Shown piece by piece: positions 1 to 12,009 of a stretch of 64,000 nt of DNA (its first letter is position 1; the number at the start of each line of letters is the position of its first letter). Origin of the DNA: Calycina herbarum. Taxonomy: Eukaryota > Ascomycota > Leotiomycetes > Helotiales > Pezizellaceae. The notes beneath the pieces were generated by a model. The model was not told the DNA's origin and did not search any database. It saw only the letters and a list, made by a program, of their open reading frames with translations. The position numbers and the translations under genes were made by a program. Where the stretch lies: NCBI GenBank assembly GCA_001414485.1, contig LLEY01000119.1, positions 1 through 64,000 on the forward strand. Reading direction: 5' to 3'.

Positions 1-221
1 GGGGTGTATATAGAATGAGAGAAGTGATTTTGAAAACGAGTTGAAGTGTGGAGAATCATGAGATATTCTAACTCCCTTTGAATAGAGAGAGAGGAGAGAT
101 AAATCTCAGAACCAGCTGCTGGTCTCTCGCTTATGTTGAACGTGTTGTGTTGAAAAATGTAATCGAGCTGTTGAAAAAGGGGGCTCTCGCTAACGCCACC
201 CTAAAAATCCCAAAGACAAAT

Positions 222-2133
222 CTAATTCGAAAATTCATCCACAACCCATTGACTAAAAGCTTCCCACTCGATTTTCCACTCTCTCATTCGTTGACCTCGG
301 ATTCCTTCTCCCTTGTCTCCCTCTTCGATACCTTTTTGCCATTCTTCATCACTTTCATCCGTGAACGCCGCCCATCGAATACTATTTTCAGAAAGTGCTC
401 CCTACAAACCCGTCAGTAAAAGTCATGATCCCACAACTTCCCCATCGTCACTTACTAATCCCTCAACCCCCAAATCCTCCCACCCCTGCACAGCCTGCCA
501 AAAATCATAACTCAACCCACTAGTCCCCTGTCCCAACATAGCCGGATCATCATTACTCAAACTCGCCTTAACGCCCCTACTAATCAGCGCCGGAAGTGGA
601 TGAGACATAATACTCGCCGTGTATCTCAACACCTCGTTACTAATAGGACAACTTTCGACGAGCACGTTTCGAGACTTGACTTCATCGATTAGGAGTGGGT
701 GTTTGTAGAGTGAGAATGCGTGGCCGAGACGGCGGGAGCCGAGGAGGATTGCGGTGTAGAGGTTTTGATCTGTGGTTGTTCCAGTGCCTACGCATTCTCC
801 GGCGTGGAGGAAGAATGGGATGGTGAGGGATTGCGAGGAGCATTGGGATTGGAAGTAGAGGATTTCAGGGGTTAAGGAGGCGAGCGTGCGGCCTGCGTCT
901 TCATGGCCTACTAGATCGTAGCCGGCTATTAGGTTTGGGTAGAGTTTTTTCAAACGGAGGCAGAGGTTCATGTCTGTTGTGGTGTTAGTAATTGAAACCA
1001 AGAATTGGAAAGGCTTCAAGTCCAAACTCGAACTCCCTCCCAATACACAGTCAAGTCATTTACCTTCAAGTACCTTCTCCGTATCCCAAATCCGAATACT
1101 ACTCCAAATCATCCTCGCACCCCAAAATCCCGGGTTCTCCTTTTTGAACTGCTCAATTTCCTCCTCCAAAACCCTTAACAACTCCCCCACATCCTTGTAA
1201 GGCTCCATCTCCTTCGTCGGATAAAAAGGCAAAAAAGGTGAACATCTAAATTCCACCCATCTCACTCCATCTTCCAAAAGTGTCGTGAAGAATTTCCGAA
1301 TGTAAGAACGAAGCATTGGTTCGTAATAAACCACCCCCGGGAGGATTGAGAAAGCGGAGTTGAGTTTCTTCCATACATCGTCGACGCCTAGGTGTTGCTG
1401 GAGGGACTCGTATTGGGTTATGGAACAGCGGTCTTTCATCCAGGAAATGAAACCTTGACGGCCGCCGTTGGGGAAGGTGGATGCTGCAATGGTGAGGGGG
1501 ATGTATGAGCCGGGGTTGTATTCTGGGGACCAGATTGAAGGTTGATTCGAGAGATCGGTGGCGTTGGAGTATAAGAATTTCAACGAAGCAGTATCTCGGA
1601 TTTCGTCATTGGTCAACGGGGTGTCGGAAATAATACACATTCCCTCTATCTCAACAGCTTCACCAAATACCCATTCTAGGTCCACCATTGCTCCTAGATG
1701 ACAGTGGAGTAAAGTTCCTTTTGGCATTTTCTGAACGATTTTCCAAAGCTTTGTGGTTTCCAGTGCGGGTTTGGCGATGTTGAACATCATTCCTGGGAAT
1801 AACTCTTCTTTATTGAGTGATGAGGATGCGTTTGTGGACCATGTTGATTCTAATTCTTCGATTCTGATTTTTGCGATGATTTCACTGGCTTTTTGGGCTA
1901 TGGGTGAGAGAGAGGCGCGGAATTGAGCGTCTGTGGGTGTTAGAGGGATGTTTGTATTTGGATGGAGTTGGGTATTTGTATGAGGGATACTTGCCACTTC
2001 GTTGAGACCTCTCTTTGGTCATCAATTCTTCGCGGGCCTTGACGAAGGATTGAATTGAAGGGTGAGTGGTGTTTGAGACTCCATTGTCGAAGATCGGAGG
2101 GAGGGAGGCAGGGATTGGTGTTTTTTCGCCCAT
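222..2133 (-). CDS. Adenosine deaminase-related growth factor (ADGF/ADA2, CECR1-like)
   Basis: Four exons on the minus strand: 2133-1995, 1930-1064, 973-456 and 401-222, all in phase, giving about 567 residues, the usual size for fungal ADGF-type proteins. The family deaminates adenosine to inosine using a zinc ion. Visible motifs: LLHCHLGAMVD (His122 and His124, metal-binding HxH), the HAGE motif, ESCPISNEVLRY, and LSNDDPAMLG with the catalytic Asp pair. The first intron has a GC donor; the others have GTAAAT and GTAAGT donors, and the second has a TTACTAAC branch site. Without the last intron the reading frame stops early at 423; splicing 455-402 out restores the expected C-terminus (NSIRWAAF...REWKIEWEAF). 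No signal peptide is evident at the chosen start, so a cytosolic enzyme is likely. It is divergent from the GH3-GNAT gene. Confidence 0.9.
1931..1994 (-). other. GC-AG intron in the adenosine deaminase gene
   Basis: Splicing the 64 nt from GCAAGT (1994) to CACAG (1931) joins ERSQRS to DAQFRASLSP, which matches the family pattern QRSD-x-x-FR-x-SLSP. The nearest GT donors break the frame. GCAAGT is the typical form of a functional GC donor. Confidence 0.8.
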
Positions 2134-3336
2134 TGTGATGGCGTCGATGGCGGTTTTGAGAGCCTAGTACATTGTGTTAGCAGATTTTTGAGATCAAATT
2201 TCAACGATTTGAGTGACTTTAGTTGATAGAGGTGAGGGTGGAGGGGTTGACGTATGCGTGGTAAAAGGTTCTTGGGAAGAAAGGGAGGAACAAATTTCGC
2301 TTACAAGTTCTCCTGAACTGGCGATTGGGGCGGAAGAAATTAACCTATCGTAAAGCAGTGAAGTGTGCTCCTACACTTCTTCAATAGGCTAGCTTTTTTG
2401 ATTTGGTCAAATTCACTGCTGTCGTTCCTGCCCAGTGAAGTGTCACGACAATTTTAAGGAACAGAAAAGAAACCCTTGCTGAGATTACTTAAATACCTTT
2501 AAGGAAAATAGTTGTTTGTGCAATAGAGCTGCAAACAAACTATTGTAGCCACTGCAGGTGAGATCTCCATCTCATGACTCATATTAAAAGTGGGGGTACT
2601 GACGCATGTATGGTAAGTCAAAAAACGACAAACAATTTGAGTTAAGCAGTTCCCACGGACTAGTTTTGAAGGTGGTAGCACCGAGAGAGAGGAAGAGCAT
2701 AGAAGTTTTGGGTGGTGGATACTTGCGATGTGAAGAATTGCACTTGTAATTTACAAATGAAGTCTTTGTAACATAAAATCTCAAGAACTCGGATATATTT
2801 ATCTTGAAGTCTGCGAGTCTCCGTGCAACACGCTGCAACGAATGATGAGGGTTGAGATGAAAAGTTCGGACTTGATGGAATCGTTCGCTGCTAGGGTTAG
2901 ATGATTGTTTCTCTCCAAAGAATAGAGATTCCATACTGGAATCCTTACCCAAGCTGGAGTGCAAAGTAGGGCAAACCGGAAAGGGACCTAGCCTGGAGGA
3001 TTCTATGGTTCGTCCTTAGAAAGGAAAAGAATTGGTAACCAGATAACAGCTATACCGCCTCATCCTTACCCGGAATAAACGAGCAGATATTGGCACGTAC
3101 CTAGGAAGTGGACAGTGAAGACATAGTTTTTAGTAGGTAGGTGGTGGAGGTGAACGTAAAATATGATTCGTTCTTAGCACGTGACATCCCATATTCTTGG
3201 CACGATGTTCTCCTCACTCCAGGTTTCTGGAATTCTTTCTTCCTGTTTACAACTTCACCAATTCCCGCCCACTCAACAGCCCGCAGCCATAATATTCATC
3301 TGCCCCGGTAGTGTCAACTAGGCAAGGAGCCCCAAG
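2134..3336. promoter_or_regulatory. Divergent intergenic region between ADGF and GH3-GNAT genes
   Basis: About 1.2 kb with no ORF that looks coding. It must hold both promoters. Short hairpins are visible, for example AAGTGTGCTCCTACACTT near 2361. I see no transposon or RNA gene. Confidence 0.4.
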
Positions 3337-6300
3337 ATGAACTCGACACCAGGTATTTTGCCCGAGTGGTCGGACGATGAGCTTAGGTCAAAGGTTGGAC
3401 AGGTCAGTTTCGGTATCTTGAGGCTTTCCAGAAATCGATGCTAGAAAGATTCGTCAAATTTGCTCTAAAAACGCGTCTCAATCAGCCTTTTCCCCCTTCC
3501 CTCCTACATTTTAAACGAGGTGAAGTGCATTATGCACTCTATTTTCTTGGGAGCCCTATTGCTAATATCCAAGTGGGTTAGCTATTCATCGTTGGATTCA
3601 AAGGCCATGTTCCTAGTGAGGATATCAAAACCCTCATCACCACCCACAAAGTGGGAGCCGTTATCCTATTTTCAAGAAATATTGAGGGCGGCCCCCAGCT
3701 CGTCGAACTCACCAATTCTCTCCAAGAAATCTCACGTTCTGCCGGCCAGAAACAGGGTCTCTTCATTTCGATTGATCAAGAAAATGGTATCATCACACGC
3801 ATCAAGCCCCCTGTCGCGGCTCAACTTCCTGGCTCGATGGCTCTTGGGGCAACCAAGAGCCACACGAATGCTTACAAAATCGCTACCGCAACCGCTGAAA
3901 CTTTGAAAGCTTTCGGAATCAACATGAATTATGCTCCGATAGCAGATGTCAATTCCGAACCCAAGAATCCAGTTATTGGAGTACGCTCTCCTTCTGACGA
4001 CCCCGAGACAGTTGCAAGATTTGTTTCTGCTCAATTAAAAGGACTCCGGGACGGTGGTGTCGTTCCCTGTGTAAAACATTTTCCTGGACATGGAGATACA
4101 GCTGTCGATTCTCATTTTGGACTGCCGATAATTTCCAAAACCAAAGAAGAGATGGAATCCTGCGAACTCGTACCCTTTAAGAGAGCTGTGGTGGAAGGGG
4201 TTGATGCTGTGATGACAGCACACATAGTCATGGCCGGTCTTGAGGAACCACAGACCGATAACGGCGAACCGCAAAATTTACCGGCTAGTTTGAACCCCAG
4301 AATTATCAACATTTTGAGATGTGAGATGGGATATCGTGGACTGGTAGTTAGTGACTGCCTCGAGATGGAAGGCGTGCGAGGTCCCTATGGCACTGAGAAA
4401 GCTGCGGTCATGGCACTGAAGGTACGTCCTTTTTGTCTAAGCGTCTCATCATCTAGTCTAACCATTTCTAGGCTGGAACTGATTGTGTCATGGTTTGCCA
4501 TACCGTCGCCTCTCAGATCGGTGCCATTCAACAAGTCATCGATACAGTCAAATCCGGGGAGTTATCGCAAGGAGCCATCCAAGCATCGGTAGACAGAGTG
4601 GAGATACTCAAAAGAAAGTATTTAGTGTCAAACACAACGCCAATACCGCTTCTTGAGGCAGAATCGCGAAACGAAAAGCAATTAGCACTTGCATCCGAGA
4701 TATATGCCAAGAGCACAACTGTTGTCCGATCTGAAGCTGGAGTACTTCCGATCAAACCAGGTGGTGTAATGAAGATTGTGTTTCTCAGACCCGGAAAAGG
4801 ACCCAAGCCAGGTGGATGTGTTGAAGAAAGTGACAAGGAGAATGTCAGAGATCCAATTACTCCCGCAGCATACATCGATGTTATACGAACCTACAATCCC
4901 AACTCGATTGAGATTCAGTATCATGAAGAAACGCCGTTCTCTGAGCAATCTCAAAAAACGAGTTCCGAAGCAGACTATGTCATACTTGCTACAATCAATG
5001 CAAGTTTGAGCGAGTATCAGAAGGAATTCGGCTTATCACTGGGAAAGAAACTTGGAGCGAAGCTGGTCGTCGTCGCAACAAGCGATCCTTATGACTTTCT
5101 GAACGAAACGGAAGAAGTCAAGAACTATATTGCTATTTATGAACCGACAATTGCCGCTTTCAAGTCGGCTGTGGATGTTATATTCGGGACCACTGCACCA
5201 ACTGGTTCTCTTCCAGTTGCCAACCCCGCGGTCAAGCATAACATAGAATCATTCAAAGGACCAGAGGCGGAACAAGTTGTGGACAAAGTGTGGTAAGTGA
5301 GCTTCTCGTAGCAAACTTTTCTAACGTCGTTGTCTAGGAGAGCTGGAGCGAATTAGCTTGACGATGTATATTTTAAGAATTTGGAGGCAATTTGCACTGT
5401 ATATTTTCAACGGTCTGCCAGTTCCAAGAGATTTAGTCATTGCTCTCGTTCACCTCCTTCATCGTTCATCACATGAAATTCTCTAGGATAATTAAAAGCA
5501 TAGTTCGAGAAGGGTTAGAAGAATTAGAAACTCGATTTCTTAATTGCCAAACCCTTCTCGATTTATAGCTATGATTACCTAAAAGAATATCTTGTATTAT
5601 AAGATGAAGGGTGTCCAATAGCAATGTCCAAACTTCTGACAAGAAGTAGAAGAAGTGAGCTGATCCCAAATACTTGACACTTAGGTACATGTGGCAATAT
5701 ATCTTTCCAAAATGGCCGTTTGAGCGTACCCGCTTGTTGAGATCCATAAAGTCCCCAAATGCAAGACTTTACGCCCACGAGAAAGGGTTTTGCCTTGCAT
5801 ATTTCGTCGAGTCCCGCCACGTAAGGATTGCCATCATTGGGGTGTTACCAAATTCAAGAGGCCAGGGAATTGGAACAGCTCTTATTAAAACAGCACATGT
5901 TGAAATGAAGTCCGAGACACAACCGTGGGGCTTCTCTTGTCTTGCAGTTGGTTCCTGTTTTCCTCGGATTTGGCCAGGCGTTCCTATTGATTTTCAACAG
6001 GAATACAAGGACTTTTTCTTGCATCGAGGTAAGTTGTTTTCATCCTCCATCCGGTCTCATCAGATCCCGTGCTCAATTCTGTTGGGTAGGATTCCATAAA
6101 ATCACCAAAGAACCAACAATACATGATTTCTACAGAGACATTACCGGAGAAATCGCTTCGCCGGATATCATCGAACGTATCTCAAAGTTGCCAGTGACGT
6201 TCGCACCCTTAACCCCGGAGCACTCAGAAGAATGTTTAACTGGACAGAGAGTGAATTTTCCCGTTGGTATTGGCAAAGTACAGAACTACGAACTACTCAT

Positions 6301-6637
6301 CAACAACAATCGACATCACGAGATCATGGTGGCCTTTGATGATAGTGGTCACCAGGTTGCGTGGACAATGATGTGTTCGCATGCTTCAATTGTTAGTGAG
6401 CTCTATGCTTTTTTGCCGGTGATGCCCGCCAAGGAGAAGACCGGCTTGATTGCTTTTGTTGGTGTTAAACCCAGTATGAAGGGGAAGGGTATTGGGCTGG
6501 GGCTTGTGGTGAAGGCTATGGAGAATATGAAGGCGCGTGGAATTGAAGGGGTGTTCATCGATCACGTCGAAATTCGGGGCTTTTATGAGAAGCTGGGCTT
6601 CGAGAGTTGCTGTGAGTCCGAGAAGTATGAATGGTGA
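3337..6637 (+). CDS. GH3 NagZ-like beta-N-acetylglucosaminidase fused to a double GNAT acetyltransferase
   Basis: Exons 3337-3402, 3582-4421, 4472-5292, 5685-6028 and 6090-6637 sum to 2619 nt (872 residues) without a stop. The N-terminal half has the NagZ signature KHFPGHG (about residue 187) followed by DSH (198-200, the general-acid Asp-His pair) and the nucleophile Asp in LVVSDCLEMEG (about 280). NagZ-type enzymes remove terminal N-acetylglucosamine. The C-terminal half has two GNAT folds: the acetyl-CoA loop RGQGIG in the first and KGKGIG in the second, ending FYEKLGFE. The fusion rests on the 392-nt intron 5293-5684: the GTAAGT donor and CACTTAG acceptor join in phase to give DKVWYMWQYIFPKWP, as GNAT domains of this type begin. 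The same donor with the acceptor at 5337 would give a GH3-only protein ending VWRAGAN. No signal peptide is seen. The second possibility is two adjacent genes. Confidence 0.82.
5483..5585. mobile_element. MITE-like palindromic element inside the GH3-GNAT intron
   Basis: Inverted repeat: left arm TCGAGAAGGGTTAGAAG, right arm AACCCTTCTCGA, with flanking TAGGATAAT and ATTACCTA. It matches the elements at 13.9, 16.2 and 36.4 kb over the core GAGAAGG-TTAGAAGAATT. It lies wholly within intron 5293-5684 and carries no ORF. Confidence 0.65.
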
Positions 6638-7238
6638 GATCAAGACTTCGAACTCTTTCTCTGACTGGTTGGGTTGGTATTGATTGGTAAGTTCTCTCCT
6701 GTGGTCTTGCGAATGGTGTCCCACTGGGTGGGATAACCAAATGGGGTGGGAGACTCAGGATAATATTGGAATCCAAGCCCTCTTGATCTTTATCATGACG
6801 GATAATTTCCATTCTCCCCGAGTTGTTTTGTATGGTTAGCTTTCTTGGTTGATGCATGGCTGCAGGGCTGCATGTCTGCGCTGGATTGAGCGGATGACGG
6901 TGCGTATCCTCTGATTGATCCCCTCTGCCCATTTTTTACAAAGGTTTCCGATGCAGATTCTCTTGGAAATCAAAGTCCTCTAAAGTTTGATTGGTGGCAC
7001 GTCCTGTTTTCTTCGCTGGTCGTTCTTTCCTCATGGTGGTGGGTCGCAGGGTTGATACACATCAACAAGGAAGGAACGATGTTTTCGCTCCTTCAGACAC
7101 AACCTTGGAAGCCAAAATACCTCGCCAAACTCCATCTTCATTCGCTATTATTCTTCCTAACGTCATGGATGAAAACATCAATCGATTCGCTTTGATTGTC
7201 GGTCCATTATAATATCTCACTACTGCGACGAACTTTCA
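6638..7238. other. Intergenic region upstream of the rhodopsin-like gene
   Basis: About 600 bp between tandem plus-strand genes. A 73-codon open frame at 6991-7212 has no recognisable motif and probably lies in the leader or promoter. Nothing else is seen. Confidence 0.4.
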
Positions 7239-8981
7239 ATGGAGGCCTGGCCTGGTGCCACAGTCGGAATCGCCTATGCTCTCACAGGAGTTTCATTCTT
7301 TATCATCATCTCGAGGACAATTCTACGGCGCCTGAAACATGAAGATCAATTGCTCGATGACTATCTCATGCTTGGCTCGATAGTATTGTACGCAGTCGCT
7401 TCCGCTACCAATCCTGTTGCGGTAAGTAATCGCCTGGATGTCAGGATGTTGGCTGTATTGCTGACGCTTCAACAGTACTTCAATGGCACCAATGTCCGAA
7501 TTCTTCAAGCCCCAGACGAACCGCCCACACTATCTCCAAACGACCTCCAGAATGGTACGAGTTGCCATGCACATTCGATAAACTGAACAGGCCCCCACTG
7601 ACATACTGCAAAGCTGTTCTTGGTTCTACGTACATCATGGTCGGTCGGTTGTTCTACATCACCTATATTTGGACATTGAAGGCGTGCATGGTTGGTTGAG
7701 GTCCCCATAAAAGACATCTGGCTTCTGACTGGAATGCAGACTATCTTCTACACACGCATAATCGCCGATAGCCATGGCGAAGGCATCTGCCTCAAAGGAA
7801 CGGTCGTTTTGCTTGGGCTGACGTACTTTGCTTCGATTTGCGCAGTGTTTTTGGGCTGCAACCCGTTGCAAACGTATTGGCAAGTGTTACCGGATACCCC
7901 GGAGTGTGTTGTACGTTTCACTCCTTTCTTTTCTACTTTGGGCAAACCGTACTAACATTTCAAAGCGAGCAGTAAGAAACCCGTATCGCTGGATGATTTA
8001 CAAAAGCTAATAGCCAGCAGTTACCGAGCGTTTATGTAGCTGGACTGGTATGCTGAGTCCTTGGTCAATCGAGAAAGTGACGCTGATAAGAAACAGTCGC
8101 ACATTGTCACGAATGTGATCCTGATGGTGCTGCCCATACCAGCCATCATTCGAGCATCGTTTCCTTATAGGTAATGAGTGCCGCGATGTAAATTGGCATG
8201 CTGCTGATAACATATACAGATCCATCATGCACGTATCGACGGTTTTTCTTCTATGTATTTTCGTCATCATCATTGAGGCTGTAAAGATTGGGATTGTTGT
8301 CAGGGGGAATCCCCAGTGGCAAGCTCAAGAATTGATCTGGAGGCAAGTTGATATGTTTGCCATGGTAGGTTCCACAAGCTTTCCTTCCTGAACACCTAAG
8401 GTCTAAGTTCTCTTTACGCAGACTGTCCTTGTCAACAAGCCCATATTATACCGCATATGGCGCCACGGCTTCAACCACATGCGCAAAGGAAAATTCGGCG
8501 TCGATGCATGTAGCACAGGATATTGTCCGCCGGTGGAAAACCAGGAAGCAAGATCCGAGTCACAACCAGGAAAGTTAAGCAGCATCACGAGCAACATCAA
8601 GACCTCTGTAAGTCCTTCTCGCAGAGATTCATGGCTGAAAGTCAAGATGCTAACATACACAAGGCCCAGAGGCTCACCGAGAAAGCGCGACGAAGTGTGG
8701 GAATTCAAATTAGTCAGATTGAACGTACCGTCGAGCTACTGCAAACTTCCAAGACCGGAAACATGAATGACGACAACCCGTTAGAACGACCTCCATCCAC
8801 AGCCGAGGAACACGAAGACAATGCCATATTTGGCGGAGGATCGGGACCTAAGGCGTTGATAATCTCTAAGGCCGAGGCGATTGCAGCGGACATCCAGGTG
8901 CGGCAAAACTTTGCTAAGAGATTCACTACTTTGAAACGAGAGCGAGTAAAGACCCACGACCCATCGGATGGCGGAACTTGA
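7239..8981 (+). CDS. SAT4/rhodopsin-like fungal seven-helix membrane protein
   Basis: Exons 7239-7421, 7476-7554, 7614-7690, 7740-7910, 8021-8047, 8097-8170, 8220-8364, 8422-8607 and 8664-8981 keep phase and give about 419 residues. A 6-nt microexon (7966-7971, Arg-Ala) may also be included. Hydrophobic stretches fit seven helices: ALTGVSFFIIIS, YLMLGSIVLYAVA, YIMVGRLFYITYIW, LLGLTYFASICAVFLG, HIVTNVILMVLPIPAII, VSTVFLLCIFVIIIEAV and a last helix near MFAMTVLVNKP. The layout with RxILRR...EDxLLDDYLML and VLPIPAII is typical of the fungal rhodopsin-domain family (Pth11-type, often called integral membrane protein). The cytosolic tail is polar with many Lys, Arg and Glu. The ligand is unknown. 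The 7691 donor is GTTGGT, which is weak. Confidence 0.8.
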
Positions 8982-10178
8982 AGCGATAGATTGCAAGATG
9001 GATATTGGAGTGGTAAGATGTGTTTTTGATTGAGGAATACGGTTCCTGTGATGATAGAATGGCGTTTGATGGCTTGATTGTTGTGGTTGAAATAGGTGGG
9101 ATGGGGGTGGGAATCCATTGGCTATGGGAATTAAGTATTCTTCTGACAATCCTATGAATATAAACCTTTTTTGCTCGCTCCTTTTCTTTTCTTTGGAAAT
9201 ATCTTGCTACTTTTCTCTCTAGGAAGTCTAAGAGGAAACCTGGGGTGTGGTATTCGATGCCCACGCGCGTTTTCTAATTTTAAAGAAGCGAGTAGTCCAC
9301 TCGAGAGGCCAGATGGTTTATATCCCGTTCGTTTTTTTGCTTATCATCTCTGTTCATCCTTTTGTCAATGGTCTCTTCTCCCCTAAGATATTCTAGACCG
9401 AATTTCTAATCGTATTCCAAGACTTATCGAACCTCACAGGGACACTGCTCACACCAACAAGGAAGAAATGAAAATCGTGAAATTTAAAAGGATCTTACAG
9501 AGTTTTCTCCTGGATTATGGAACTCGTTTTGATGTACCAATCGCGTTTTCCTTACCCAGCCACTGCCGAGCTAAATTTCAACGTACATTGTTATTACAAT
9601 GCCGCCCACATCATAACTTAGTCTGCCACACGTTTCCAAAACAAACTCATCACTCGTCTCATCGGCTTTTGGAGGTGCGAAGTTGCAATGTGCGCGGAAA
9701 AGGAGATCCTAGGGTTCGGCTCGACAGCTCAAAGCCCTCGTAAGTTCTGAGCCAAAGGTATTCGAGCACACTTCCGAAAATCCTCGGCTTAGAATTGTAC
9801 TTCGTAAGCTTACTTCTAAGCTCATTCAAGTTCTTAGTTATTTTACTCCATATTTCGTTATTCGATAAGTAAGGGTGAGTTTTTTTGAAGCTCTCGACTT
9901 GTTGGTTCGTACAATTCAGTTGTTGAACATCGTAGCCAAGAGATGGCTTCTTGAGAAATCTCTTTTGAGATTCATGATATTATTTGTTTGAGTGGAGAAT
10001 GTGAGGGTATATAGATTGACCCATTTTCCTAGATCTTTTTAATTCGCCAGCTCACAAAAAGCATCATCTTTCTTTGCTTTATGTTCGTTCAGCAAATTTG
10101 ATATCGATTTTTCACCTCATTCCATCGCCTTTCACTCAAGCTTTACCAAACCATTCGCTTAATTTGATCCCCCTCAAA
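8982..10178. other. Intergenic region
   Basis: About 1.2 kb without a convincing gene. A 91-codon open frame at 9468-9743 has no recognisable feature. The DNA becomes AT-rich towards 10.0 kb, where the decayed block begins. Confidence 0.4.
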
Positions 10179-11040
10179 ATGCGTTCCTTATCCAACTCAG
10201 CCGTCCCAAACAAAGACGGATTCAAAGTCGTCTGGGCCGATGACTTCGATGGCAAACTCCAGAAAAACGAATGGAATAACGAACAATTCTCCGAAAACGG
10301 GGAATCCCAATTCTACCAAGGCAATGACCAGATCATCGGAACCGATAAATGGAAATCTCTACGTCTACCCTTGATACTCTGAAAATCAACGAAAAATGAT
10401 ACTCTGGTCGCATCGCAAGTTGGAGGACTTTCACTTCTTCCAAGGGAAAGACCATGACTATGGAAGCCTAGAGTAAATCAGGCGACGCGGCGGAGAAGGA
10501 TAAAAAGGGTATTTGGCCAGCTTTTTGGGCTCTCGGAAGTTCCATTTATGAAGGTAAGCGGTGGCCTAAGTGTGGGGAGTGGGATATCATGGAGGCGTAG
10601 AATGGGGAGGGACAGTTCATTGAAGTTCTTCATTATGGGGATTCAGCGCCGGGAAAGAGTTCTCCTGCTGAGGTTAAGCCGGAAATTCTTGATCCGACGA
10701 AATGGCATACTTATCCTATGGAAGTTAATCGGCAGTCGGATGGTTGGCAACAGCAGGCAATTAAGTGGTGGGTTGATGAGAAGAATTATTAGACTGTTAA
10801 GGGGAGTGATTTGGGGAACTTTGATGATTGGGTTACCATTTGCCTTATTATGCGCTTTTTAATGTTGCTATTAGGGGGGATTCGAGTTGACCGGGGAAAT
10901 AAAGTAAGGAGACTACTAAGCAGCCTGGTAAGAGTTTGGGGATGGAGGTTGGGTACTTTGCTGTTTATGAAACCAATTAGGAGTTATCGGGGTTGGTGAA
11001 GGAGTTGTGAAGATGAGTCGAGGGGCTTGATTTGGGGTCG
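10179..11040 (+). pseudogene. GH16 endo-beta-glucanase (laminarinase-like) pseudogene
   Basis: The start reads MRSLSNSAVPNKDG, then VVWADDFDGK and NGESQFYQ. Downstream the GH16 active-site motif GEWDIMEA (ExDxxE) and IWPAFWALGSS are intact, followed by EILDPTKWHTYPMEV and KWWVDEKNY. One frame carries TGA at 10397 and TAG at 10469, 10598 and 10790. The three TAG codons sit where a Gln (CAG) would fit. At least two frameshifts are present, one near 10351-10373 and one after NVAI near 10870. The family cleaves beta-1,3/1,4-glucans and is normally secreted, but no signal peptide is visible here. It cannot make a full enzyme. Confidence 0.85.
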
Positions 11041-12009
11041 GGGATCTAGAGTGGAGGTGTTTGCTAGTTTGATGGTGCCGGTTCTGTGAAGCACAGCTTT
11101 TTCTTTCTATTTGGAGTCGGAAGTATTTAGGAGTTTGATTAGTCCTCGAATTACTGGTCCGAATGAGTAGAAAGTAGAAGCCTAATTACTCCGATTGCGT
11201 GGGTTACGGGGTTTCCACGGTAATACATTGCTAGTGATACTTAAGGACCTGGCCTTGAACCGAATTTGTGTTGAATTGAAAAAAGGGGGTGTTTTCATAG
11301 GACTTTTTAGTTCGCCAAAGTGTTAAAAACTCAATGCCGAGGTAGGTGTGATTGTTTGAACAGTGTATTTACAAATTACTTGACTATATATGATTGAAAA
11401 CCAAGTCAATTTAGATATATGATCTATGGTATAATGATAGTATCTAAACGCAGCTCATAGAAAAGAAACCGGAAATAACTTACGTCTCAGTTAAGTATCT
11501 GAGGATTAGCTCCGACACTTGCTCCAGCTGGACAAGTAAAGCGGCAGTAAATTAATACCTACGTTCTTGTTGTTTTAACCTAATTGGGCAATTCATGTTA
11601 ATTAACCTAGATAGTTACAACAATTTAACTTCACTGCTCCAAACCACCTGGGTCAATATACTAAATTGTCCTAAGAATTTAGGTCAATTCTCCTAAATTA
11701 CTCTAGAGTTTTGGAACAAAGAGTGAGCAATGCAGGTACAAACCTGAAGATTTACTGCCGCTTTTACTGTCCATCGCGAGACTTGGTATCACTCTGTGGA
11801 TATTAAAAGTGGTAGTAGATAGGCTACCTCCTGAAACGTAGCAAGACATACAACTCAACACTAAACAGTCGCAAAAATACGCAAAATATATACGTAGATG
11901 TAGAAAATACCAAAGTATTAAATCCGAGCTCGTTTTTTTCTTTTTTTTGTCTCTGGTGTAGATTTACGGAGGAAACGGTCAAAAGTATAGAGAATAGAAT
12001 ACGCTATAA
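11041..12009. other. AT-rich, gene-free region
   Basis: Nearly 1 kb of AT-rich DNA with stops in all frames and no recognisable gene. TTAATTAACC and similar words recur around 11.6 kb. It may be heavily mutated repeat DNA, but I cannot identify a source. Confidence 0.4.

Noticed and set aside
423..1043. Adenosine deaminase gene ending at 423
   Set aside because: The family C-terminus is found after removing the intron 455-402, so the stop at 423 lies in intron sequence.
5294..5296. Stop codon directly after VVDKVW as the true end of the GH3 protein
   Set aside because: TAA is part of a GTAAGT donor; splicing to 5685 extends the protein in phase into GNAT domains.
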